Assembly: GCA_947302185.1 (NCBI GenBank) | Contig: CAMYVI010000040.1 | Coordinates: 1-13,956 of the forward strand | DNA length: 13,956 nt | Origin: an uncultured Lachnospiraceae bacterium | GTDB taxonomy: Bacteria; Bacillota_A; Clostridia; Lachnospirales; Lachnospiraceae | Direction: 5' to 3' | Part shown: piece after piece, positions 1 through 6,943 of the stretch | Position numbering within the stretch: the first letter of the stretch is position 1 | How the letters are laid out: every line of letters starts with the position of its first letter | Translations under genes and position numbers: made by a program | Notes under the pieces: generated by a model | Told to the model about the DNA's origin: nothing | The model's input: the letters and a program-made list of their open reading frames with translations, nothing else | The model's database searches: none

Positions 1-337
1 CTATGCAGCTCATATCACCCCTCAGGATATTTATGAGCTGGGGCAGCTCATCCAGACTCGTTGCCCGAATGAACCTGCCGACTCTGGTCACTCTGTCGTC
101 ATTCTTATCAGAATATACACCGGAACCGGTGTGTTCCGCATTCACGACCATTGACCGGAACTTGTAAAAGTCAAATTCTACGCCGTTTAATCCGAGCCTC
201 TTCTGTGTAAAGATCACAGGTCCCGGTGAATCCAGCTTTACGGCAATCGCTGTGACCGCCATGACGGGCAGAGCAAGGACAAAGGCTACGGCCGCAAGAA
301 CAATATCTATATATCGTTTTATCACGTTCTTATACAT
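1..337 (-). CDS. Initiating sugar transferase (undecaprenyl-phosphate glycosylphosphotransferase), N-terminal part, runs off left edge
   Basis: The first 112 codons of a bacterial sugar transferase are present; the gene continues past base 1. The ATG at 335-337 follows a GGAGG-type RBS (341-346), and the 34-bp gap to the kinase gene upstream suggests co-transcription. The translation starts MYKNVIKRYIDIVLAAVAF, one hydrophobic segment (about residues 10-30). It continues with the family hallmarks KLDSPGPVIFTQKRLG, FDFYKFRSM, RVGRFIRATSLDELPQL and INILRGDMS. These are typical of the PssY/WcaJ/EpsE family, whose members transfer a sugar-1-phosphate from a UDP-sugar to undecaprenyl phosphate at the inner membrane face, the first committed step of EPS or capsule synthesis. 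It is the short form without the extra N-terminal membrane domain of WbaP-like proteins. Sugar specificity cannot be told. Confidence 0.93.
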   Translation of the reverse strand, partial: MYKNVIKRYIDIVLAAVAFVLALPVMAVTAIAVKLDSPGPVIFTQKRLGLNGVEFDFYKFRSMVVNAEHTGSGVYSDKNDDRVTRVGRFIRATSLDELPQLINILRGDMSCI

Positions 338-371
338 ACGTCCTCCGGCCTCAGCACTTTACCATTTTGAC

Positions 372-3254
372 TTATTGTCGAGTATTATCCGTGTTCTTCT
401 TTCCGTAATTGCCGTAGTTGCCATAGCTGCCGTAGCCATAACCATAGCCGTAACCATAGCCGTAACCGTAGCCATAGCCATAGCCGTAACCATAGCCGGT
501 AATACCGCGGGATGTATCGTTCAGAACATAGCCGAGCATATGGACTCCGGTATCCGACAAAGATTCAATATTGGCAAGAACGTTGTCCAGCCTTGCGTAA
601 TCCTGGCGCACGACATACACTGCGCCGTCAACCAATCTCGCGACAATCGAAGCATCCGCCACGACGCCGCAGGGCGGCGTATCGATAATAACGACGTCAC
701 ACTGCTTTGCGTAATAGTTGACCAGCCGCTCCATCTCCTCGCTTCCGAGGATCACGCCCGGAGCCTTGACAGGTTTTCCTCCCGGCAGGACCCGCATTGA
801 GTATTTCCCGTAGCTGAGGAGCGCGTCCATCGGGTCTGCTGTCCCTTTCAGGACGTCGATCGTCCCATACTTGTAGGAGTTGCGATCAAAGCCCATCTCC
901 TTCGCAACGCGCGGATCTCTCAGATCAGCATCGATAAGAATTACTTTAATATCCTGTCTGGAGAGAGAAATTGCAAGATTGATTGCGACCGTTGTCTTTC
1001 CCTCCTCAGCAATCGAACTTGTCACCAGGACTTTCTGGGCTTCGACATCGTCCGCCTCACGAATAAAGCGGGTTCGAATCGTTCGCATGCAATCACCAAG
1101 GGCACCCGGTGCCTCCTTGCTGTCCATAAGTATTGTCGTCTCATTTCTCCTGCTCCGCGCTTTCATCTTAACATGCGGAACCGCGCCGAGATACGTAAGC
1201 GAGAGATGTTTCTTGAGATCCTCCTCGCCGCGGACCGTATGGCGGGTCATTGCGTACAGAAGAAGCAGCAGCACAGAAGCAAGGAGCCCCATACGGATTC
1301 CCCGAACAGCATCCGCGCGGTAATTAGCCCTGTTCATCGGCTTGGTCGGCACACCAGAATCATCAATGATCTTCAGCTGTGTCTCACCGATGATGTATCT
1401 GGCGACAGACTGATAATTGTTGATTACAGCCTGCAGAATGTCATACGCATCCTGCGCTTTTGTGGATGTAACTTTGATTGTAAATACAGTACTGTTCTCA
1501 AAGGATTCCGCAGAAATAGTACCGTTCAGCGAATCCACGCCCAAATCAGCCTTAACTACTTCCTGAAGGGTTCCGGAGGTCAGAATATACGGGAAGGTCT
1601 TGGCCATCTGGTTCGTGACCGCTTTGTTGTAGTATGTGCTCGTATATCCGTGAGCTGTCCTTGTGCTTACTGCAAATGATGTAAAGGCCGTATATGTAGG
1701 CCTGTAACTCGCTCTCGCACGATAGTAGTTGCCGGCAGAAAAGATAAGTACCAGGATCGGAATGACCCAGAAGAACCTCTTGAAGCCTTTCCACATATCA
1801 TCGACCAGATACATGAAATCCGGCACCGTAGATGTATTGCTGAGTTCATCTTCCGAAGCACCTGTTGCATCCTGCTGTTCATCGGCTCTCAGACCACGGC
1901 CGTAACCGCCGAAGACTGCGGATGTGCCCGAGGATACGTCATTAAATACTGTACCGATCACCTGGGCATTGGTAGCATTCAGAGTATCTATACAGTCGTT
2001 TATGTTTCTTGCGACAGATCTGTCCTGACGGACGACGATGACACTGGCGTCCGCAAACTGCGCGAGACCTTCGGCATCCGGCACAAGTCCCATCGGAGCT
2101 GTATCCATAACTATGTAATCAAAATTCGACCGGGCAAATTCAAGAATGGTCTTGAACATACCGTTGGCAAGAACATCATCTATAGAACCCGTTGCCGCAT
2201 TGTTAAGGATAAAATGCAGGTTCTGATGAGGAAACTTGCGGATAATCGTATCAAGGCCGTTGCCTGTCCGGAGAACATTGACGAAATCCGATGTCTCCTT
2301 AGGATCAATATTGAAAATCTTATACAGTGAAGGTTTGCGGAAGTCCGCGTCTACAAGAAGCACCCGCCTGCGCTCCTGTGACAGGGCAAGCGCGAGGTTG
2401 GCCGCGACTGTGGACTTACCTTCATTCTCAGCGACGCTGGTGACAAGGACCACCTTAGCCTTTTCCTTATCCATGCGGCTTCGGATGCGCGACGTAGTAA
2501 GTCTGCAGGACTCCGCATATCGGAAGCTGAGAATCGGGTTCGTCATAATCATGGCAGCACGCTTCGTTCTGCGTCTGGTGATACCACGGCGCTCATGATA
2601 AATACTGCCGAGAAGGCGGGCTGCCAGTTTGGATGACGCTTCCCTTGAATTCTTTACCGTATCCTTGAGGTAGGAAAAATATGCAACATAAAGGATACCG
2701 ATGAGAGCGCCAAGCAGCAATCCAATCCTGCCGAATCTTCCCGTACCGCTCGAATTGGACGGTGCGCTGGGAAACTCCGGTTCCTCTATGACGTCGAGTA
2801 CAACACCCGAAACTATGAAATCGGAAATCGTACTGTAGTTTTCCATAATAGCCCGGATGCATTCATAGGACTCCGCCGCCGATCCATCCGAGACCTTGAG
2901 CGTCATCAGGTTGGTTTCAGGAAGTACATCGACAGAAGTGTCTGCCGTGAATTCTTCCTGTCCAAGGATTTTTGCTATTTCACGCTTGAAAAGTGTGCTT
3001 TTCAGAACGGATTGGAATCGTCCCGCCGTCTCGACTGCATTTGAAATATTGGAATACACTGAAGTGTTCGTTCCCTGTGTGTTGACAACAAACGTAGTTT
3101 TTGTCGTGTAACTGGGAACATACCGAACTTTGGCAAATGTATTGGCCAAAAGCCCGACTGAAACAGCAAAAAGTACGATCAGCCAGCACTGTCTCAGGAC
3201 ATCCTTCAGGATGCTGGCAATGTCGATCGATTTTGCTCTGAACCCCTGTCCCAT
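372..3254 (-). CDS. Tandem-duplicated Wzz/BY-kinase fusion (PCP-kinase-PCP-kinase) with Gly-Tyr repeat tail
   Basis: A single 960-aa frame contains two full polysaccharide co-polymerase/bacterial tyrosine-kinase units. Module 1 has TM about 22-40, an extracellular Wzz region, a Pro-rich segment at 157-166, TM about 176-195 and kinase 1 (Walker A ending G279-K280-S281, Walker A' VDADFR 301-306, Walker B VMDTAP 382-387). A 35-residue linker (about 450-485) leads to module 2: TM about 493-508, Wzz region, TM about 655-669 and kinase 2 (G752-K753-T754, LIDADLR 773-779, IIDTPP 856-861). Residues 920-950 form a tail with 14 tyrosines. In Gram-positives the membrane part (CpsC) and kinase (CpsD) are usually separate, and in proteobacteria one Wzc unit is usual, so this length is about double. 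Family role: chain-length control and export of EPS, regulated by tail phosphorylation. AAAGGAG (3260-3266) sits 5 nt before the ATG; the Ig-like gene ends 24 bp upstream. Kinase 1 lacks a Tyr tail. Confidence 0.93.
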   Translation of the reverse strand: MGQGFRAKSIDIASILKDVLRQCWLIVLFAVSVGLLANTFAKVRYVPSYTTKTTFVVNTQGTNTSVYSNISNAVETAGRFQSVLKSTLFKREIAKILGQEEFTADTSVDVLPETNLMTLKVSDGSAAESYECIRAIMENYSTISDFIVSGVVLDVIEEPEFPSAPSNSSGTGRFGRIGLLLGALIGILYVAYFSYLKDTVKNSREASSKLAARLLGSIYHERRGITRRRTKRAAMIMTNPILSFRYAESCRLTTSRIRSRMDKEKAKVVLVTSVAENEGKSTVAANLALALSQERRRVLLVDADFRKPSLYKIFNIDPKETSDFVNVLRTGNGLDTIIRKFPHQNLHFILNNAATGSIDDVLANGMFKTILEFARSNFDYIVMDTAPMGLVPDAEGLAQFADASVIVVRQDRSVARNINDCIDTLNATNAQVIGTVFNDVSSGTSAVFGGYGRGLRADEQQDATGASEDELSNTSTVPDFMYLVDDMWKGFKRFFWVIPILVLIFSAGNYYRARASYRPTYTAFTSFAVSTRTAHGYTSTYYNKAVTNQMAKTFPYILTSGTLQEVVKADLGVDSLNGTISAESFENSTVFTIKVTSTKAQDAYDILQAVINNYQSVARYIIGETQLKIIDDSGVPTKPMNRANYRADAVRGIRMGLLASVLLLLLYAMTRHTVRGEEDLKKHLSLTYLGAVPHVKMKARSRRNETTILMDSKEAPGALGDCMRTIRTRFIREADDVEAQKVLVTSSIAEEGKTTVAINLAISLSRQDIKVILIDADLRDPRVAKEMGFDRNSYKYGTIDVLKGTADPMDALLSYGKYSMRVLPGGKPVKAPGVILGSEEMERLVNYYAKQCDVVIIDTPPCGVVADASIVARLVDGAVYVVRQDYARLDNVLANIESLSDTGVHMLGYVLNDTSRGITGYGYGYGYGYGYGYGYGYGYGYGSYGNYGNYGKKNTDNTRQ
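405..497 (-). repeat. Gly-Tyr codon repeat (hexanucleotide microsatellite) encoding the kinase tyrosine tail
   Basis: Eleven consecutive Gly-Tyr codon pairs (residues 920-941) are followed by S-Y-G-N-Y-G-N-Y. On the coding strand these are 6-bp units of the GGCTAT / GGTTAC type with synonymous variation, so the repeat is not a perfect satellite. Tyrosine clusters at the C-terminus are the autophosphorylation site of BY-kinases. Unit gain or loss would keep the frame and change the number of phosphorylatable tyrosines. Confidence 0.9.
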
Positions 3255-3278
3255 ATATACTCCTTTGAATCAGGTTTT

Positions 3279-4187
3279 TTAATCGTAGACTACCAGATAC
3301 AATCTCGTATTATTCGTAATCTCTTCTTCACTGTCATTATACGTATACGTAATTTCGTAAACTCCTGGCTCTCTAAAGTCGACCTCACCAGAATACGACA
3401 TACGCGCGGCCGGAATTGTCATTGGTTCCCCATTCCTATCATACTCACCGCTGTAGAAAGCTCCGTCTTCTGCCCTTTCGTATACTACTCCGCGATACTC
3501 AATACTCTCAACCATACTGCCGAGATCAACTTCCGTTCCCACTGGCACGTTCATCAGATATTTTTTTAAATTAATCTTAGGCTGCGAGCCTGCGGAAGAG
3601 TCATAGATTTTGACTGTAACGGGCAGAGATACCGTATCTCCCATACTGTTCATAACAATGAATTCCATAGGGTAATCACCGACTGTATGGCTGTTCATTG
3701 TGTAGTCTCCGGAGATACGGATCTTGTTAGATATATCTCCGTCGATTACATCGTGGGCGGAGAGGTTAGACGCTATATTGATATCTTCCTGGGCACTTTT
3801 AGTGTTCGGGAACTCGAGCGCCTGAGTGAGTTCGAACTGAGGTGATACATAATCACTGTATACGACCTCCCGCGTTGCCCTCGCGACATGGTTATCAGAG
3901 TCAGACACCGCAAAGGTCACGTTGAATTTACCCTTTTCAATAAAGTTCCTGCGGCTCTCTATAAAGATCTTGTCAGTCAGATCTCCGTCACCGGCATCCT
4001 CCGCTGTAACACCCTCAAGCAGTGCACTGTCCCCGTCCTTCACTGAGACAGTGAGCGATTCGCTCGCCATAGTGATGACCGGCTGTGAGTTATCCGTCTG
4101 AAGACCTGCATATATGTCGTAGCCTTTCCAGACTCCGACTGAAATCAGGAAAAACAAAATCACGAAAACCTTTGTTCTTCTGAGCAT
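3279..4187 (-). CDS. Membrane-anchored extracellular Ig-like (DUF5011-type) protein of the EPS operon
   Basis: A 302-aa protein with a short basic N-terminus (MLRRTK), one membrane segment (about residues 5-20) and an extracellular body built of beta-sandwich-like repeats. Two segments, GVTAEDAGDGDLTDKI and LSAHDVIDGDISNKI, are typical of DUF5011/bacterial Ig-like folds, and the C-terminus ends in GVYEITYTYN-type beta strands. The start is placed at ATG 4187, not the ATG at 4193. The AAAGGA RBS is then 8 nt away instead of 2, and the broken homologue at 5698 starts at the same residue (MLRKSR). It lies 24 bp upstream of the Wzz/BY-kinase gene and directly downstream of a promoter, so it is probably the first gene of the EPS transcription unit. 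No enzyme motif was seen. A role as an extracytoplasmic partner of the Wzz domains is inference. Confidence 0.82.
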   Translation of the reverse strand: MLRRTKVFVILFFLISVGVWKGYDIYAGLQTDNSQPVITMASESLTVSVKDGDSALLEGVTAEDAGDGDLTDKIFIESRRNFIEKGKFNVTFAVSDSDNHVARATREVVYSDYVSPQFELTQALEFPNTKSAQEDINIASNLSAHDVIDGDISNKIRISGDYTMNSHTVGDYPMEFIVMNSMGDTVSLPVTVKIYDSSAGSQPKINLKKYLMNVPVGTEVDLGSMVESIEYRGVVYERAEDGAFYSGEYDRNGEPMTIPAARMSYSGEVDFREPGVYEITYTYNDSEEEITNNTRLYLVVYD

Positions 4188-4233
4188 TTGCATTTTCCTT
4201 TCATTGAACTACCGATTTTTACACATTTAATCA

Positions 4234-4262
4234 ATCATAACATATCTTAAGTATTTACACAA
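4234..4262 (-). promoter_or_regulatory. Sigma-A promoter of the Ig-like/kinase/sugar-transferase operon
   Basis: Minus strand: -35 TTGTGT (4257-4262), 17-bp spacer, -10 TATGAT (4234-4239), predicting a transcript start near 4227 and a leader of about 40 nt. Two direct copies of TTTACACA (4218-4225 and 4254-4261, top strand) flank the core 36 bp apart and could be regulator sites. The promoter sits between the TetR stop codon and the Ig-like gene. Confidence 0.7.
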
Positions 4263-4273
4263 GATTTCAGGTT

Positions 4274-4924
4274 TTAAATACTTCCCGATGTGAACCGGGA
4301 CAACAGCAATTCTTCCAACATAATCAGTTCTTTTTCCGAAGCCATTTCTTTGCCCGGATTATATATAAGGCCGATGGCATATCTGGAAGCAACCGCCAGC
4401 ATAAGATGGAATGAGCTGTTGAACATCTCACTCTCCGGCACTTCCGGGTTGAGTGTCCCATCTTTCATTCCGAGCATGTACACCTCGTGAAATCTCTGAC
4501 GGAGCTGTTCCACAACCGTTATATACGGCTGCTTCTGATCTTTGGTGTCGGTATCATAGTTGAGATAACTGTTAATGTTATAATTAAAGCAGAGAACATC
4601 TCTGTGATTGCGATACAAGTCAAGGTACGTATCAAAATACAGCCTGAGGCGCTCTGCGCCTGTCAGTCTATCCCGCACTCCAGAATAAATCTCATTATTC
4701 TCTTTGATATATTTTTTCCACTCCCATGCACCGACGGCTATGACCAAATCAGTTTTGGTGGCGAAATACCGATAGAGTGTCGCCCTGCCAACGCCGCTTT
4801 TCTCCGCGACCTCCAGCATAGTCACCGGTTCAATTCCCTTTTCCGAAAAAAGCTGGAACGCAATCTCCATGATACGCTGTTCCTTCGTCATCTTCCAGGC
4901 TTTTCCGGCTGTATAGTCACTCAC
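4274..4924 (-). CDS. TetR/AcrR-family transcriptional regulator
   Basis: A 216-aa protein starting at GTG 4924, preceded at 7 nt by AAGGAG (4932-4937). An in-frame TTG at 4987 would give 237 aa, but it lies upstream of the predicted -10 element and has no RBS, so it is rejected. The N-terminal TetR DNA-binding domain is clear: KEQRIMEIAFQLFSEKG, then the helix-turn-helix TMLEVAEKSGVGRATLYRYF (about residues 35-54) followed by TKTDL. The C-terminal all-alpha ligand/dimer domain is divergent and gives no ligand clue. It is immediately upstream of, and co-oriented with, the EPS operon promoter, so it may regulate that operon as well as itself; a dyad in its own promoter supports autoregulation. 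Target and ligand are unknown. Confidence 0.9.
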   Translation of the reverse strand: MSDYTAGKAWKMTKEQRIMEIAFQLFSEKGIEPVTMLEVAEKSGVGRATLYRYFATKTDLVIAVGAWEWKKYIKENNEIYSGVRDRLTGAERLRLYFDTYLDLYRNHRDVLCFNYNINSYLNYDTDTKDQKQPYITVVEQLRQRFHEVYMLGMKDGTLNPEVPESEMFNSSFHLMLAVASRYAIGLIYNPGKEMASEKELIMLEELLLSRFTSGSI

Positions 4925-4931
4925 AGTGCTG

Positions 4932-4937
4932 CTCCTT
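4932..4937 (-). promoter_or_regulatory. Ribosome binding site that fixes the TetR start
   Basis: AAGGAG on the minus strand, 7 nt before the GTG at 4924. It decides between this GTG and the upstream in-frame TTG. Confidence 0.8.
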
Positions 4938-4975
4938 CTGCCTGCAATAATAATTTTTGAGCTTGTGCGTCTCAA

Positions 4976-5004
4976 ATTATACGACAATAAGCTGTTGTTA
5001 TCAA
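4976..5004 (-). promoter_or_regulatory. Sigma-A promoter of the TetR gene with embedded operator-like dyad
   Basis: Minus strand: -35 TTGATA (4999-5004), exactly 17 bp, -10 TATAAT (4976-4981); predicted start near 4969, about 45 nt before the GTG. Between the boxes lies an imperfect 20-bp inverted repeat, GACAATAA (4983-4990), GCTG, TTGTTATC (4995-5002), with 6 of 8 arm positions matched. That is a typical place for a TetR operator. Confidence 0.75.
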
Positions 5005-5128
5005 GTGAGATTTGAGGCTATCACTAAGCTCTCAATTGGCGCTGAAGATTTCATAAATCATGTTCCTGAAATAGCCTCTCTTTCGCGCCTTGAAGTTCTA
5101 AAATATGCGGAAGATACCTTTATACTCC
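5005..5128. other. Unassigned spacer between the Wzz relic and the TetR promoter
   Basis: No reading frame here could be linked to a gene. The plus strand has an open stretch (to a stop at 5172) with an unremarkable sequence that overlaps the minus-strand Wzz relic. The minus strand has stops in all frames. It is probably scrambled remains of the second EPS copy or of whatever mediated its loss. Confidence 0.4.
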
Positions 5129-5250
5129 CTATGAGATGCGGAAATAAGACTGTGAGGGAACCCCGCCAATAAAGATTCCTATCAAAATTGCTCTTTTATA
5201 GTTTGCACGATTTATTGGTGCTGACGGCAAGCCACTTTCATCTATTATTG
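5129..5250 (-). pseudogene. Remnant of a second Wzz/BY-kinase gene (Wzz C-terminal segment only)
   Basis: On the minus strand a 40-codon stretch ending at TAG 5129-5131 reads IIDESGLPSAPINRANYK and then a hydrophobic run ILIGIFIGG. It matches the end of the second Wzz region of the intact kinase (IIDDSGVPTKPMNRANYR, then its TM segment). The reading frame is not joined to a start and the kinase domain is missing. It abuts the broken Ig-like gene near 5245-5250, so an internal deletion seems to have fused the two relics. The order Ig-like then Wzz is the same as in the intact operon. Confidence 0.75.
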
Positions 5251-5698
5251 CCATCGACAACATCATTCGCGCTCAAATTGGCAGCAAGATTGTAATCATC
5301 TCGATTTTCAAGTACAGTTTGAAATTTCAAAGGTCCTGATAATGAAAACTGTGGAGACTTATAATCACTATACACTACCTCTCTGTCAGCTTTCACCACG
5401 TGGTTATCATTATCTACATCAACAATAGTAACAATAAACCTACATTTTTCAATGAAATTGCTTCTTGACTCAATGAAGAGACTTTCAGTAATATCTCCAT
5501 CCTTTGCATCAAGAGCCGTTACTCCTTCAAAATTGCGCTATCACCACCCTCGACTGACACTGAAATAGACTCACTACTCATCTCTATAACGGGTATCGTC
5601 CGATCAGTTGATACTAATCTAGATAAACGAGCGACCGAAAAAATCATAATCGCTAACATAAAAAAGATTATCACAAATATCCGTGATTTTCTGAGCAT
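5241..5698 (-). pseudogene. Broken second copy of the EPS-operon Ig-like membrane protein
   Basis: The gene starts at ATG 5696-5698 with GGGAG (5705-5709) 6 nt upstream and reads MLRKSRIFVIIFFMLAI, then SSESISVSVEGGDSAI. There it loses frame at an AAAA run (5529-5532, top strand): one missing base. Restoring it continues the protein as EGVTALDAKDGDIT, FIESRSNFIEK and REVVYSDYKSPQF to NLSANDVVDG. That parallels residues about 1-152 of the intact copy at 3279-4187 (FIESRRNFIEK, REVVYSDYVSPQF, NLSAHDVIDG). The rest of the gene is absent; translation would end at TGA 5238-5240 after entering the Wzz relic. It begins 15 bp after the phosphatase stop codon, so it was probably once in an operon with it. 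It is more AT-rich than the intact copy, consistent with decay or a different origin. Confidence 0.88.
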
Positions 5699-5713
5699 AT
5701 ATTTCTCCCTTTA

Positions 5714-6463
5714 TTAGCTGAACGGATCTATTGCATACGACCGCACATCCTGCCCCGTCACAATCTTATACGGATTGGCATCCAGCAGCCGGTACGCATA
5801 TTCCTGATCAAAGTTTTCTACCAAAAATTTCTGTATACCCCTCATCCAAGGTGTCCGCTGCATTGCGCTGTGCGCATCGCTAGCAATACAGTGGATGAGC
5901 TCAAAGTTGAGAAGCGGAGCGGATGCCCGCTGAACATCCCGCCCGAACTTACCGAAAACACTTCCCTTGTTCATCTGGGTAAGGCACCCCATTTCAATCC
6001 AGTCATAGACATAACGCGGATCGTACTGCACACAGTAATAACGCTCCACATGTGCAATGAGCGGGGTTTTTCCAAGCCGGATTACATCTGTAAGTCGGTC
6101 AGTGATCCAGCCGGGAGAAGCATCAAACGGAAACTCGATGAGGTAATACTGGGTGTGATTTATGCTGATTAGTCTCCCGTCCCTGATTTTCTGAGCCATG
6201 TCATCAGATGCCATGATTTCCTGACCTTCGAGGACCCGAAGCCTCCGACGGCTGCTGTGTAGCATATCTTCAAGCCGCTCGTAGCGGCGTGAAAACTCAG
6301 GGGTATAAAAGTTTTCGAATCGCCCCATCTGATTCGCATGAGGGGTAGCAACGATGGTCGTTACGCCGCTCTGAAGGGCAAGCTCAGCCATACCAATGGC
6401 ATCATCATAGTCCTGGGCACCATCATCGACACCTGGAAGAATGTGGATGTGTATATCAAGCAT
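5714..6463 (-). CDS. cpsB: CpsB/CapC/YwqE-family protein-tyrosine phosphatase (PHP fold)
   Basis: A 249-aa manganese-type phosphatase of the polymerase-histidinol-phosphatase fold that removes phosphate from the BY-kinase tyrosine tail. Metal-site motifs are all present: HIHILPGVDDG (H5, H7, D13/D14), ATPH (H42), GQEI (E82), LIAHVER (H138) and SDAH (D196, H198). Length and motif order are normal for the family. The ATG 6463 is preceded by an in-frame TAA and only a weak GGA-type RBS. A good promoter lies about 120 bp upstream. The gene sits directly before the broken Ig-like copy and the Wzz relic, so its original operon partners are gone. The only BY-kinase visible that it could serve is the double kinase 2.5 kb downstream. 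Confidence 0.95.
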   Translation of the reverse strand: MLDIHIHILPGVDDGAQDYDDAIGMAELALQSGVTTIVATPHANQMGRFENFYTPEFSRRYERLEDMLHSSRRRLRVLEGQEIMASDDMAQKIRDGRLISINHTQYYLIEFPFDASPGWITDRLTDVIRLGKTPLIAHVERYYCVQYDPRYVYDWIEMGCLTQMNKGSVFGKFGRDVQRASAPLLNFELIHCIASDAHSAMQRTPWMRGIQKFLVENFDQEYAYRLLDANPYKIVTGQDVRSYAIDPFS

Positions 6464-6592
6464 GTTTTAATTCCATTTACATTGTTTTCAGAGACACACC
6501 TGAACGTGCAAAAAGCATTAGGATAATATTGACTGGGATCGCATGTGTTAGGCAGCATTTCGCCAATCAAGTATTTTTCCCCATGTTGTTCC

Positions 6593-6621
6593 ATATTATC
6601 ATTTTTCTGTAATGGATTCAA
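6593..6621 (-). promoter_or_regulatory. Sigma-A promoter of the CpsB-type phosphatase gene
   Basis: Minus strand: -35 TTGAAT (6616-6621), 17-bp spacer, -10 TAATAT (6593-6598), preceded by TGA. The predicted leader to ATG 6463 is about 120 nt, which is long. Confidence 0.68.
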
Positions 6622-6800
6622 TCTTTCATAATTGAAATAAAGCAGTTTTTAAGTATACACACGTAAATGCATTACATTCCTAAAATTCGGATAAATGTCC
6701 TTTCTCGCCTCACCACATCGACTTCGTTTGTATCATAATAGACACGGTTAGACTCACTAGTAATGAATTGCCGAGAATTCCACTGTTTTTCGTATCAGCC

Positions 6801-6830
6801 TTGACAATCAAAGGCATTTCAGTATATTAT
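6801..6830 (+). promoter_or_regulatory. Sigma-A promoter of the small SPKTG surface protein
   Basis: Perfect -35 TTGACA at 6801-6806. The -10 is either TATATT (6823-6828, 16-bp spacer) or TATTAT (6825-6830, 18-bp spacer). The leader to ATG 6944 is about 105 nt. Confidence 0.7.
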
Positions 6831-6943
6831 AAGTAATGTAGTTACAGAATATTCAGGTTCTTTTACTTCATAAATATTGATACGTTGCATGGGAAGGACC
6901 CGCTCTGATATTTCTATTGTTTTGAATTAGTTAGGGGGAGAAA

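Larger units (their letters stand above)
6464..6943. other. 480-bp divergent intergenic region with two promoters
   Basis: No gene is supported here. It separates the phosphatase (minus) from the small SPKTG protein (plus) and holds one promoter for each, about 180 bp apart, leaving roughly 120-nt and 105-nt untranslated leaders. A short minus-strand frame starting near 6592 has no convincing RBS and is not called. No known riboswitch class was recognised in either leader. Confidence 0.6.

Noticed and set aside
252..800. Plus-strand 182-codon frame with an alternating Val/Ala/Ile run
   Set aside because: It is the antisense shadow of the Gly-Tyr repeat and kinase 2; no RBS and no sensible protein.
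4957..5172. 71-codon plus-strand frame across the TetR promoter
   Set aside because: Overlaps a good minus-strand promoter and the Wzz relic; no RBS and no recognised family. Its middle looks mildly protein-like, so it was kept only as unassigned spacer.
5000..5250. Insertion sequence or transposase causing the EPS decay
   Set aside because: No transposase fragment or terminal inverted repeats were found; the junction looks like a plain deletion.
6361..6621. Minus-strand 86-codon frame in the phosphatase leader
   Set aside because: No convincing RBS, and it runs into the phosphatase gene in the wrong frame. A short leader peptide cannot be excluded.
6838..6943. Riboswitch in the 105-nt leader of the small surface protein
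   Set aside because: No conserved core of a known class (e.g. c-di-GMP, SAM, TPP) was recognised and no clear terminator/antiterminator pair is visible.
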